A model generated the notes under the pieces. The model searched no databases. It was given only the letters and a program-made list of their open reading frames with translations, and had not been told where the DNA came from. DNA of 64,000 bases, taken from NCBI GenBank assembly GCA_028554795.2, contig CM068839.1:39275006-39339005 (forward strand), in the 5' to 3' direction. Position 1 is the stretch's first letter; every line of letters begins with the position of its first letter. The stretch is from Sinohyriopsis cumingii. Lineage: Eukaryota > Mollusca > Bivalvia > Unionida > Unionidae. The position numbers were made by a program, and so were the translations under genes. This document shows, piece by piece, positions 1 through 12,606 of this stretch.

Positions 1-1798
1 TGCCCTGTAAGAGGTGGTAGGCATTGCCCAGAAAGACACAGTAGTTAGTACATCTTCTACTGTATCACCAATGTAGACATAGCAGGCAGTTTTACATCCA
101 GTGTCTGGCAGTTTTACTTACAATGTTAGTTATTGCCCAGTAAGCCATGACATGCAGTACATCTACCAAGTTTGACACGAGTACTGCTGGTTTTACCTCA
201 AATGTATTACCTTGCAAGAGATGGCAGGCAGTAGATCCTGAATGTATCACAAGTAAGACATAGCAGGCATTATTACATCCATTCTAATGCTTAGCAAGAA
301 AGTACATATTGATGGAAGGAAAGATAATTTAGTAAACTCATATTCTGGTATTAACTCCACAAATCACATCAGCAGCTTTCACAACTGAAAGCACTGGTAA
401 ATAGTATTACATACTATCATTAGGTATTTTTTTAATTTAAATAATACCCAAGAATAATTACAACAATACCAGAATAAAATGAAGTACTATTTATACTAAT
501 AGATGTAGTATTGTTGCTAGCCTGTTTTAGGAGGGTGCTTTATCTTTTCCTTCCATTATTATGTCTGTTCCTACTTTTATTTCTACAAAATTACTCTCTT
601 CACTATTATTGGATTTCAACAAAATCTGATGTACAGTTCTCTTTTGGTATGACCTCAAGTGTTAGTAATTTTCAGCATTCTACATTATCATTTTATTGAG
701 TTATGGCCTGCAAATCATCTAAATCACCCACTGTAACTCTGCACAATGGCTCTATTTAGTAATATCGGTTTCAACAATTGACTGTCCATAGAACTGCATT
801 ACAACATGATACCAGATCACCTCTCATTCCTACATACATTAATACTCAACCTCTGAGCAGCTTTGTACTCAGCTCCCTCAACACAAGCACAACACGATTC
901 ATTTTAAAATTTCAGCCACCTGACCTTTAAAAAAAATTCTTCATCCTGATAATATTTCAGACAGATTTCTCTAATGTATATGTTCCATCCTCATAAAGCA
1001 CAGTATTTGCATAATTGATGCCTGAAATCAAAAACTTCGTTGCATAATTATAAAAAAATAAATATGATAGCATGATTATCAAATGACAAACCATAAACAA
1101 AAAAATACACAAAGAATTATGATGCTGAAACATGTCATAAATCTGTTTTTAAAAGGAATGTATTTTCATTTTCCTGGGAAAACATGCTCATTGGTGTTAC
1201 AGATATTAAGTTCTTCCCATACACATTTGTATGTTTTGTACTAAAATTAATAAATGTTTTACCAACTGAAAATTTCATACCTAAAGAAACATGCATTTGA
1301 GACATTAAAATTTTATAATTTTTTATACAAGTTATGATTAAAGCATGAACTATCCAATGAACTCTTTTTCAAGAGTAATGAAAAATACCTCCACAGCTGA
1401 ATGAAATTAGAATACGTTCGATTCATTGGAATCAAAAGTGTAATTGGTCCCAGACACAGCTACTGAAATAACTATAAAAAAATTATCTATATTTAAATTT
1501 GTTTGATGTTATAATTCCTTGCAAAAACATGGAATCTGTCAAAAACCACTGTGAAACCCAATGAGTCAAAATCTGATCCCAAATGATAGCCATATTCTTG
1601 AAACTTTCTGAATGTTTAAAGAAAAAAAATTGTAAAATATTTCAAAATTGTTCGTGAAAATAATACATCTGCAAGAAATGTTTTAAAGAAAAATTTTTAA
1701 CTAAAGAGGCCACAATGAACATTATAGATACATTTTTATAAAAAAACAACTGCACACACATAGAAAATAAAACTGCAAGAAATGTATTTATACAAATT
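1..1798. other. Downstream flank / 3' UTR side of the left host gene
   Basis: No supported gene. Positions 1-297 are a degenerate minisatellite with units around 70-80 bp; recurring words include gcaggcagttttac and aatgtatt. The remainder is AT-rich and ORF-poor. The part adjoining 1,798 is the expected 3' untranslated region of the minus-strand host gene. Everything here recurs at 50,279-52,076. Confidence 0.6.
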
Positions 1799-4700
1799 TC
1801 AATCATGAAAGCCAGGAACATCAGGAACTCTGAGTTTATATCTCCTTCTAAGATGTGATGCAGATGAGGTTGATGTGACAGGTGTGGAGGGTGGATGTGG
1901 CTGATAAATCTTAGGTGATGGAGTGGGAGAGGGATGTGGATAATGGATATATGGTTCCTCATCATCTGGTGTCATGGTGCGATCATCAATACCCCAGGCA
2001 CCAACTTCAACTTCATGTATGACATTTCTCTCAGACCAAGCCTGGCGATGCAGTGGTGGTTGTTTTGGGATTGGGTAGGAATGAGGCAATGTTCCTCTTA
2101 ACAGGACATCATGCAGAACAGGACTTGGTGATCTCCCATTAATTGGAGCCAGTATTTCTTTTAAATTGTTCTTCAGTGGAGGCTTAGGTAGGCTAGCCGG
2201 CTGGAAAAGTACATCATGAGCCTTACCCAGTTTCCTACCCTGTATTGGATCAAATGGTGTGTTTATGCTTGGTATGGTTGTAGGAATTCTGGCACTCTCC
2301 TTTGCAAGGTCATGGCTGATATCTGAAATTGGAGTTTTGCTCAAGCTGTTGGACTTTCCCTTGATTCTGCCAAGACTTGATATTGTTGTAGCTTGCATGG
2401 GGGTCTGAAGGGGTGGTCCTCTAACGACAGGGAGGCTGTTCCCTCTTCTTGGAAAAGGGTTTGGGGCCAGCAGGTCAGGTTTGGGAAGAGGGGGAGGCAG
2501 ATTGGTTCTCCAGAGTTCCCTGCCATCTTGGTCCTCATCTGTTTCTCTGAAATTAGCACAATATATTGTGATGATATTAGAAGTATTTGACAGCAGCTTG
2601 GATTACTTGGTGGCTGGGTCTATTTCTACTACCAGCTCTGGCATATATCTACTGATTTTTAAATCGAAGTAAGATATTTGTATCATTTATGTCTTATCTA
2701 CTACTGCTACCATAAAAATTCATCTTATATGAGTATATGGACAAGTCAAAGCACTGTTGATTAAACTTCTGGGGTCAATGTTTACAGTTTACAATAGTTC
2801 GACTTTTCCATGGTCACAGACATGAGAATGTGTTACAAAGTGTTAGCAGACATGAGAATGTGTTACAATGTGTTAGCAGACAGGAGAAAGTGTTACAATG
2901 TGTTAGCAGACATGAGAAAGTGTTACAATGTGTTAGCAGACATGGGAATGTGTTACAATGTGCTAGCAGACATGGGAATGTGTTACAATGTGTTAGCAGA
3001 CATGGGAATGTGTTACAATGTGCTAGCAGACATGGGAATGTGTTACAATGTGTTAGCAGACATGGGAATGTGTTACAATGTGCTAGCAGACATGAGAATG
3101 TGTTACAGTGTGTTAGCAGACATGAGAGTGTTACAATGTGTTGGCTGACATGAAAAAGTGTTAAGCAGATATGAGAATGTGTTACAGTGTGTTACACTAC
3201 AGAGTCATCTGAGTGATGATGAGTATCTGAGTGATTGACATTTGAGTTATTACACGTTTACATTATATAAACTAATAAAAGTATAAATGAATGACCATTT
3301 CTAATAGCTAAGTACAATATATATTCATTTTAAAGACTTCTTTTAACTGTGAGTAGTATCATGCTTTTATTTAATCATTCAAAAGGAAATGTATCCAGAT
3401 ACTGACATATGTAAAAGATAAATGGAGCATGTGTGAGTTCTCATGTGATTTCACTTTTAATGCAATTATATCTGTAAACAGGTAGCATTCAAGATTGATA
3501 GTGAAATTATATCATGAGCAAGTGTTTCACATAATGCATTCTTAAAAAGTCTGCAATTGAATGTCGTGTTACATGGACAGCCTCCTCTAAATGTTGCACG
3601 TTCTCTGTGTTTTATTTTGTCGATATTACAGCATTGAAGATTTGAAATGTGACATCCAGGATAAACATGTAACAGCTGCTACTGAAACCCTAACAAATAT
3701 TAATATATTACACATTTTTAGTCTACGTTATTTGTAAACATTTATTTAAAAAAAGAAACTTTCAATAAACTTAAATAAGAAATATCATGCAATAAAAAAA
3801 TATTATTAGGTTAAATAGATTCATCAATTAAACATTCAGCTCTAAGACAGAAGGACTATAAGGTTTAAATATTGGGGCAAAACTTGTTAAACATAAATTA
3901 ATTTAACTGCATGCTGTCTGATTATACCCCAATATATACCTCTGTTGTGCGTCTTCTTTCAAACTAGTGGATCCATGATACATTCCCAACTGGTCATCCT
4001 GATCATGATCCAATGGCCGAGTCGTATTCCTAACAGGCACTGTGCCATCATATGGTTCTCTGGATTTTGGAGCGCTGGGATACTGCACAGAACTTGCTGC
4101 TTGAATGGAACCTGACTGACCAGTGGTCATCTCAGAATCTCCTAGTTCCTTGGGCCAAATCGGGTCACTGTGACCTGATGGGATGGTAACATTATCATCA
4201 TCATCCTGACCAAAAGCAGAGCCTCTTATATGGAGGTTTTCATCCCCAGGATATTTACTGGAACCTGATTGGAATAAACAAAAATGAATTTTATTTTAGC
4301 TCTAGTGCAATCAAACACTAAGAAATATAAAAATTACTATTTCAAAACACAGACTGAAGACTTACTATTTTCTTACTTTCATTGTAACATTTTATTTTTG
4401 ATTGTTTAGTTCTTTATTTTCTTGTCATGTTATTCTTTATTTATTCTTTGCATTTTTAAAGAACATATTTATTTTCTGTTCATGTATGTGCATATTGTAC
4501 TTGGTTCTTTATCTCTTTTTGATTTAAAACTTGCACTGTTCAAGTCTAGTGTGCTGCACAGTGCATACACAGCAGAAGTAGAAGAATGATTTTCCTTGGG
4601 TGAAAGGGAATGTGGCCTGGACCTATTGTATTTGGAAAGCTAGAAATGTATCCATATTTAACAAATGTCTCTCTAATAAAATGGAGCTGAATAGAAATAT

Positions 4701-5822
4701 TCTAATTCAAGCACTGTCATAACACCATTACAAATTCTGTCAGAAAAAAATGACAATCAAACTTGCCCTTGGTCTTTCAAACATAATGCATCATGTCCAA
4801 ATTGTGCTTCAGTTCATGCAGTATGTTAAAAGTTACAGAGTGCAAACAAAATTCATGATGAAAAGAAACGGGTAATATTTTATATCCACTCCATAAACAC
4901 ATCATGGGCATACCAAACTGATTACTTGGGAATAAACTTATAATGTAGATAATCCAAATGAATTATGCTACACTTCAAGGATTTGGGCCAGGTTTTAGCC
5001 ACAGTATGGGGCCAAAAGTAAGTCTCCACTTCCCCAAATCTTACTTTTCGGGGGGTCTTCTTACGAACTATTTTGTTATAATATAGACCTTTTAAGTTAT
5101 GCACTGTCAATACATCACATCATCGCATTGTCTAAACCTTCCACTTATAATAGCTATGGAACTCATATTACCATAAGTAAGGTCAATAATTTTACCTTTG
5201 TGACCAGATGATGTGTTATAGTCAACCTTCTCTTCCTCCTCCTTCTTCTCCTCCTCCTCATACTCATAGCCTTTTTGATCCACATCTTCATGAAGAATCA
5301 TGTCCAGTTTGTTTTTGTGCAGACCTTTATCTTTATTCACAGGCTCCAATGCCCTGCTGACAACACTCTGAGCTCGCTTCCAGCCATTTTGATTCAACAG
5401 GCTGACAAATTTTTGTGTGATTTCTAAAATGGCCTGAAAGTAACAAGAGCACTGTTACTTGTTCAACTGATAGGTACAGGTCCCTCACTATGAAGACCTT
5501 CAGTGTATCATTGTCTTCTTTATCACTACCCTCAATATATCACTGCAGTATATGTAGATATGTCCATGGACCCTACAGATCAATAAAAGTTTAGGACTGC
5601 TAATTAATTTACATCACTTCAATGCAGTTGTATGCTGATGATAACTGATCATATTGTGATTTCACATCTTAAAAGCTTGTTTAATTTTGATGAATTATTG
5701 TGGATTATTTATTTTACCATTATATGCAGTGTCATGACATAATCTTAATGTAACAAAATACAGTCTTTATCACTTATAAAAACCATTTGTATAAACTGCT
5801 GTTTTACGTGATACTTTGCCAT

Positions 5823-5906
<84 letters not shown>

Positions 5907-8900
5907 ATTCATGTTAAATAGCGCTCTAGGTAGCTAGCTTAAATCCCTAACATTGCATCAACACAAAATGTCAAGACAGCTGGGTTTTTTTTCAGTCCAC
6001 GAAACATGTTTTAGTTTATTCACAAACAAATTTAAATAACCACAACGTAAAGAGCCTCTTACGCGAGTGTATATGATTTGTTTACAAATCAAAAGTGCTG
6101 GTGTCTGTGTCATTGTTTGTTTACAATAGAAAGTAGTTCCTTTATTCACGTGAATGCTACATGTGCATTGTCGCGCGTGTTCAGTATCGGTGAATACTGA
6201 ATGATTCAGACAATGTAAAGTTAACGGGGAAAAAAATGAGCATATAATAATTCATGTTAATTAGTGCTCTACCTGATAGTTTATGTCTGGCTTGCTGGTG
6301 GCAGTATCAACTGGCTTAAGCACTGGTGCAGTATCAGCAAGGTGGCTGAGAGTCTCTGTGTGGGTTGTATTAAATGGAAGGTTTTTAACAGACTGACTTT
6401 CATTCACAGAGATGTTGCTGTTCATTGCAAAGTCATCCTGCCCACCTGTTTGATTTACAAAATATAAAATATTTCAAATGAAATAATCCTTTTTTTTCAA
6501 AAAAATCTATATACTTTTCTTTGAAAAAACGCCAAGGTCAGTGAGTGGTTTAATAATAAAATGTATATCCTAAAAATCATTTATGACAAAGTGTCATTAC
6601 TGACTGACCATACTGTATCATACTTTTGCATATGGATTGTTTGCTTGCCTCTTCCCTTGAACTTATCACCCCATACCGTAAACTACAAATCAGCTTCTCT
6701 TCAACATCTAATTTTTAAGTCTGGTTAAAGCTTTTCATGTACATGTTTTGTAATAAAAATCACTTAAACTAACATGTCACATGGATCCTTATTTAGAATT
6801 ACTTTAATAAAGGGGACTCCGAGTGGCCGATGTGGTCTAAATCGCTCTCCGTTATGCATCAATGCCATCTCACCTCTGTTTGTGTGGGTTTGAGTCTTGG
6901 ATTCAGCCAATGTGGGTATGTGAGAAAGCTTGCCAGTAGCTTCTCGTGGGTTGGTGGTTCTTTCCGGGGATTTTCCCAGGTTCTTCCTCCACCATTAATA
7001 CTGGCCGCCATTTGTAGCCTATCATGTGCTGAAAAATGGCGTTATACCATACAACAACAACAACTTTAATAAAGCTCTAGTGTCCTGTGGAAATATGGTA
7101 AAGCCTGTCTTCAGAAGTCACATCTGCAGAGGAACGAAGTGGCCACAAAAACAGATGGTTGCTTAACACAGGATCATTTTTGCAACAATTGGCATATTGG
7201 TTTTTGCAATCTGAATATAATCAAGAGCCAAGTAAAATTAGTAGATCTGACAGGTACTAGTAAAGAATCACTCTCTGGTGACCTTTGTAATTCCAGGTCT
7301 ACTTATTTTTAGTAACCTATCAGATTAGGATTTCATCTTGAATTAGGGAGTCATCATTAGAAATGTCACGTTCTAAATGGCATTTTCTACTTTTTAAAAT
7401 ATTTAAAGCCTAAGTTAAATGTTGAATGAATGGTCAGCAAAGCTTAATGTTGTATTTGTGTCTTTCCAATCTCTGTTGGAGATCTCAATTTTGATCAGAC
7501 TGTGGTTCCTGTGGATGTTATTTTGTAAGACAGGTGACTGCTTCATAAAGGTTACCTTCAAGGCAAGATGACTGTAAAACATTATGATAGTGGTAAAATG
7601 TTGATTTAAGTAACAATACACAGGTACATATACAGTTTCCAAAGGTGTTGAAATCAGAACTTTTATCATGAAGTCTAATTTGAAATGTACATGTGATATG
7701 AGTCTCACCTGGAAATTTCCTCCATGTTGGGTTTTCCTGTGAAAAAAGAATTTTTGGTTCAATAAATATGAGCTAAGAAACAGTTTATAATGTCAACACA
7801 AATTATACAAATCTTAACAGTATCTTAACTTGAACATTTATTCTTAAAGTTGAATCTATAACTCATTAAACTGAGAGATGTAATTTTGGCTTGCAATGTC
7901 AAGAAGGTTCACAATAGACCCACGTAGGTGGTATTAGAGACAAAAAGGAGGATGTAGTTTCACAATGATGTCAAGTAACACAGACATTCTCCACACTAAA
8001 AAATATATCTGAAGAAGAAAAAAATGTAGTTTTGAGGCCCAATTTTCTTAGCTGAAGAAATTTGCAGGTGCAAGAATGGTTTGTCTGGATTTCAGACATC
8101 CACCCATAAGATTTAATGCAGACCTAATCAAACTGCACATGGGAAGATGAACCTTTGTTAAAAAATTGGGTAACTTTGAGATTTGGGCTAAAATGAGGCA
8201 AGCATGAAAATATAATGGATCCAATAGAAAATGAAAGTTCAATTTTCACCCATCTAGCTCACGTATAGGCTTGAAAGCCAATCCTAAACAATCTCTATTA
8301 CATATCTTGGCAAATGTCAATAGGAACATCTCTATAATCAGACATACTTGGATTCCACTGGAAATAACAAGAAAAACTGTCTTCTACCCCTGTTTTAAGT
8401 GGAAATGAGAAAAAGCTCACGGTTTCAGCACTTCAAAGGTGAAACTGTCAACATGAGCATAAAAGTTAAACTCATTTTCAAAACTTCAAATCTGATCACA
8501 TTAAGTGTGCCTTCATATTGTCAAACTAGTATCAATATTACAATGTTCTGCTATTTACAATCTGAGTGAAAACAGTATGAAAAATTTAATGCTAATTCAG
8601 GCAAAACACTCAGGCAGGCAGTAGACATCCAGTGTTCAAATGCTACCATTCAATACCATACAGGTTTAAATCTGCATCAAGACCTTGTTGAGTGGATGGC
8701 TGCTGATTTCTGTACTTTCATATTTTTACAAATCATAATAGCAGAGGCATCCATATGTATGGACACATTTCTACTTGGGTCTTCTTTGTATCCTGAAACT
8801 TATATTTAGGCACTTTATAGTTTGGTTTGATGTTTTACAACATAACAACATAAGCAGGTTATTTAGTACTGAAGGAGTAAGTGCCTTGTCTACAAACACA

Positions 8901-11900
8901 CCTTGGTAACATTTTGGGTGGGAGTCCAGCACACGAGCCACTAAGCCACTGTGGCTCCTACCTCCATTACCTCTTACAGCATGCAGGAGAGCGCACTGAG
9001 CCTGTTCTACATCCCTGAGCTTTGCATTCACTGTTTAGAACACAACAAACCTTCATAAGCATATGATCTTTATAACCTTTGTTGCCAAAACTCAATATAT
9101 AATATATGTGCTCTGGGTTAGTTATTTTAGAACATCAAGCAACAGCCTTAATATAAATTATGCTGAGAGAAGAAAGATTCTTTTTTGCTAATGAAAATAA
9201 AAATACACAGTTCTGACTGAAACAATGCTTATAATGCATTTTAAATAATAACAGGTCTTGTGATATGTTTATACAGGCAGAACAGAAAATACAAATATTA
9301 AATTAACCTGGTATGAGCTGTATTCTGAATTATATGGTGCAAATAAATGTATCTTGGTGATGTTGGTATCAAAGGTGACACTCTTTCTCTTCTTGATGGT
9401 GGGACTTGCATTCACTGTTTTAACTGGGACAGGACCTAAACCAGCCATCATGCTTAAGGTTTCATTAGAAAGGTGAATCACATCCACTGAGGAAACATCT
9501 GATTCTGATGGCTTGTCTGCAGCTTTTTCATTTTGTTCACCCAGATCTCCTTCTTTAGATTTTATCTCAAAGGTTGGATCCTGGCCAGGCACTTCAGCTG
9601 CTTCAAGGGACTCCTTTCTGGCTTGATCTCCTTTTAGCTCAGCATTGTTAGCCTCATCTTTACTCCTCTCATATTCAGCTTTGCCAACCGATGGAATCTC
9701 AACACTTTGTGAAGATTTATTCGCTTTTAGCTGACGCCAACTGCTCATCAGCTTTTTATCTGTCAAGACTCGGCTAATGACATCATGGACCAGTGCATAG
9801 GCTTCATCTTTAAGAAGTTTCTCAAGTTCTTGGTCCACATTGGTACAATTTAATTTTTTCTTGATCTTGCTACTTGTTTCTCTTTGCTCCTCTTCATGGA
9901 TGTCAGCTACACCAGATTCTTCTTGTTTAGAAACAACTGGACTTTCTTGATCAGACAAAACATCAACATTGTTTATAGCCTGCAATCTTGCTTCATTGTC
10001 AATCAGAGATTCTTTTGCATCTTCAAACTCTTTTGAAGGTTCGTTCCTTTTGGATGGTTCTCCTCTTTCCCTTTCCTCATTTTCATTTCCAACTTTTCTG
10101 CTGATTATTTCCATTATCTGACCCTTAGGATCTTCTATAGTCTGTTCCTCATCTTTATTACTATTGATCTCCTTTCCTGAGCTGTGTCTTCTAGATGTTC
10201 CCTCCTGAAAAGAAACAATATCTATATTAGCTTTCCCACTTTTTAGGACCTTAATGTTTTCTCCATTGTTTGAATCCAAATGGTCTGCTAAAGATTCTCT
10301 TTATTTTTTTTCCCATGATTCATCTCTATTTGATTTTTGTTGAAAACCACATCATCCATAACTGAGTTTGCTTTTTGATGTATTTGATTTGCCCATGATC
10401 TGCTTTAAAGGTTTCATTTTCTTTCCTTCTCAACTGCTTTCTCTCTCTATGACCTCTTTGCTTTTTAATAACTAGAATGCCCTGAATTTCTGATTTTTCT
10501 TGGATATCTATGTACTGTTTATCATCTACATCTAATGTTATTTCTTTCCCTTTACAAATTTTCTCTCTGTCATCCCTTTGCTCTTCAGTATTCTATTACA
10601 ATTTTGATTTTCCTTTAATGACCATTTTCTGCATATTATCTACTTGAGATGATGTTCTATCTTTCCTATCTCTACATTTTTTCTCATTTTCATCCCTTTG
10701 CTTCTTCCTACCATCAATATCCTGCACTTGTGATTTCACTGTGCTCACCTTGTCTTCATTTTCATCCTCAAGCTGAGTCTTGCTCATGGCTTTCCTTGAT
10801 TTTCTCTCATGCACATCAAATTCATTAATGGTGTTAAGCTCACTCCTGAAATCAGAAGAAGCCTTCTTCTCTGGGACTGCCTCTATATCAAGATCTGCTG
10901 GATTTCCTTCATCTTCTTTTTCCACACTCTTGAGAACAGAAGTCCTGGATTTTTCCTCCTCATGCTTGTCCATCCCAGCAACTTCTCCAAAGAGTCTCTT
11001 TTCTTTTACCTTCTCCACATTCCCTTCAGCTTTCTTCTTCTCATGTTTATCTCTCCTTGAAACTCTTCCTTTAGATCTCTTTTCATTGGAATGGCCACTG
11101 CTCTCCTCATTTTCCCCATCTCTCCTCCTTCTGGGCTCCTCATTTTCTTTTACTGTGATGATTCCGTTATATCTTTCCCTAACATCCTTACCCCGTTTGC
11201 TGCCTCCTGCAAAATTATTTTCTCCAGCAATAGCATGATTTTGTCTGTAACCTGGTTCTGCAATAAAACGTACAAGCCAGACTAGGTACACGTTGAAGTA
11301 TTTTTTGAGAGTAACTCTATTTTAAATGTACACAAAGAAAAAACTGTTGAAAAAACACTGTTCACCAAAAATAATACTGGACAATATTGAAGAGGTACTT
11401 GCAGACATTTTATGGTAAGAACGTCCAACATTCTCATGAGGCAAACTTTGAAAATAAGAGAAAATTTATCAAACTTCACACACATTTCCTGAAAGCAGCT
11501 TTTTAAATATAATCGGAAATGAATCTCCTATGATCTTTGACAACAATTCAATCACGATTCAAGATACCAGCCAGCATAAAAAAGATTTGCCAGTAATTGT
11601 TTAAACTTATTTATGCATAAGTGCATGTTGTAATAAAGTGTAACAAAATCAATAGATCCATTAATTTATTTCAACATTATCGAATATATATGTGCAGCTA
11701 GCAAATACATGTACATATTGTATACAATATGATGACATTATAAAATAAAAATGATTCAATTATCAGGAAAACTTATTAAACTGGAAACACATACACTAAA
11801 AATGAAGGTGTCCATATTAATGAGGTTCCATTGTATATAATACGGTACTGTCCAACTATTAACTAAAATGAAGCTATTCAACTGAAATGATGAGAAACTC

Positions 11901-12508
11901 AAACATTTCCTTGTCCACCCATTATGCTGACAGCTATTATAATGTACATTTCATACTTCACTCAACTTTGTTTTATCTGTTGATCATCATTTACTTCATG
12001 ATTTAGTTTGTAAAAAATGTCTTTGTTGAATATATCTTTGAGTTTCAATAAAACATCACTAACACTGTCATAATAACATTTCCTACCGTAACATAATAAA
12101 AAAAATTATACTGAAACCGAACATACAAATGAGCTGCTTTTCAAGGATCTACAATAGTTAACAAGCTGCCATATTTTCTTTACAATAACATGTTACCAAA
12201 GGTTATAATAAAAACATGTTCAAAGGTAAACACTATAGTTTTAAGAAATTTGTATCAGCATTTAATACCACCATATAATTAAACTGCCCTATAATTAAAA
12301 AAAAAATTAAATGACTGTACTAGCATATAACATGAACTGTGTTATAATGAGGGTGCCTTGTAGTGATGAAGTGCTGTATATCAATCATCTTTAAGTCATT
12401 CTATAATTCTTATGAATTATCTTACTTTTGGACTTTTGTGGCTTCTTAAACTTGCATCCAGTACAACTACAGCAACAAGTTCCATCTGTAAACAAATAAA
12501 TGAAAAAA

Positions 12509-12606
<98 letters not shown>

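Noticed and set aside
511..699. 62-aa ORF with a hydrophobic N-terminus, also at 50,789-50,977
   Set aside because: Phe/Leu/Tyr-rich chance frame in AT-rich flank DNA; the older tandem copy at 49,724 does not preserve the frame.
2810..3153. Two overlapping ORFs of repeated 10-residue units (also 53,088-53,431)
   Set aside because: They are readings of a 30-bp minisatellite whose length is divisible by three; the region lies in an intron.
8971..9030. Possible extra host exon between 9,308 and 7,736
   Set aside because: Acceptor and donor look fair, but the required phase starts with a TGA stop, while the neighbouring exons join in phase without it. The adjoining sequence resembles a degraded SINE.
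10205..10748. Apparent stop-codon readthrough after the 509-nt exon (shared TAG with coding-like sequence beyond)
   Set aside because: A perfect donor AAG|GTGAGC at 10,749 and an acceptor at 10,204 in matching phase make this stretch an intron, so no readthrough is needed.
10780..11238. 152-aa Ser/Leu/Phe-rich plus-strand ORF, also at 60,975-61,433
   Set aside because: Antisense of the Lys/Glu-rich host exon, whose codon bias leaves the opposite strand open.
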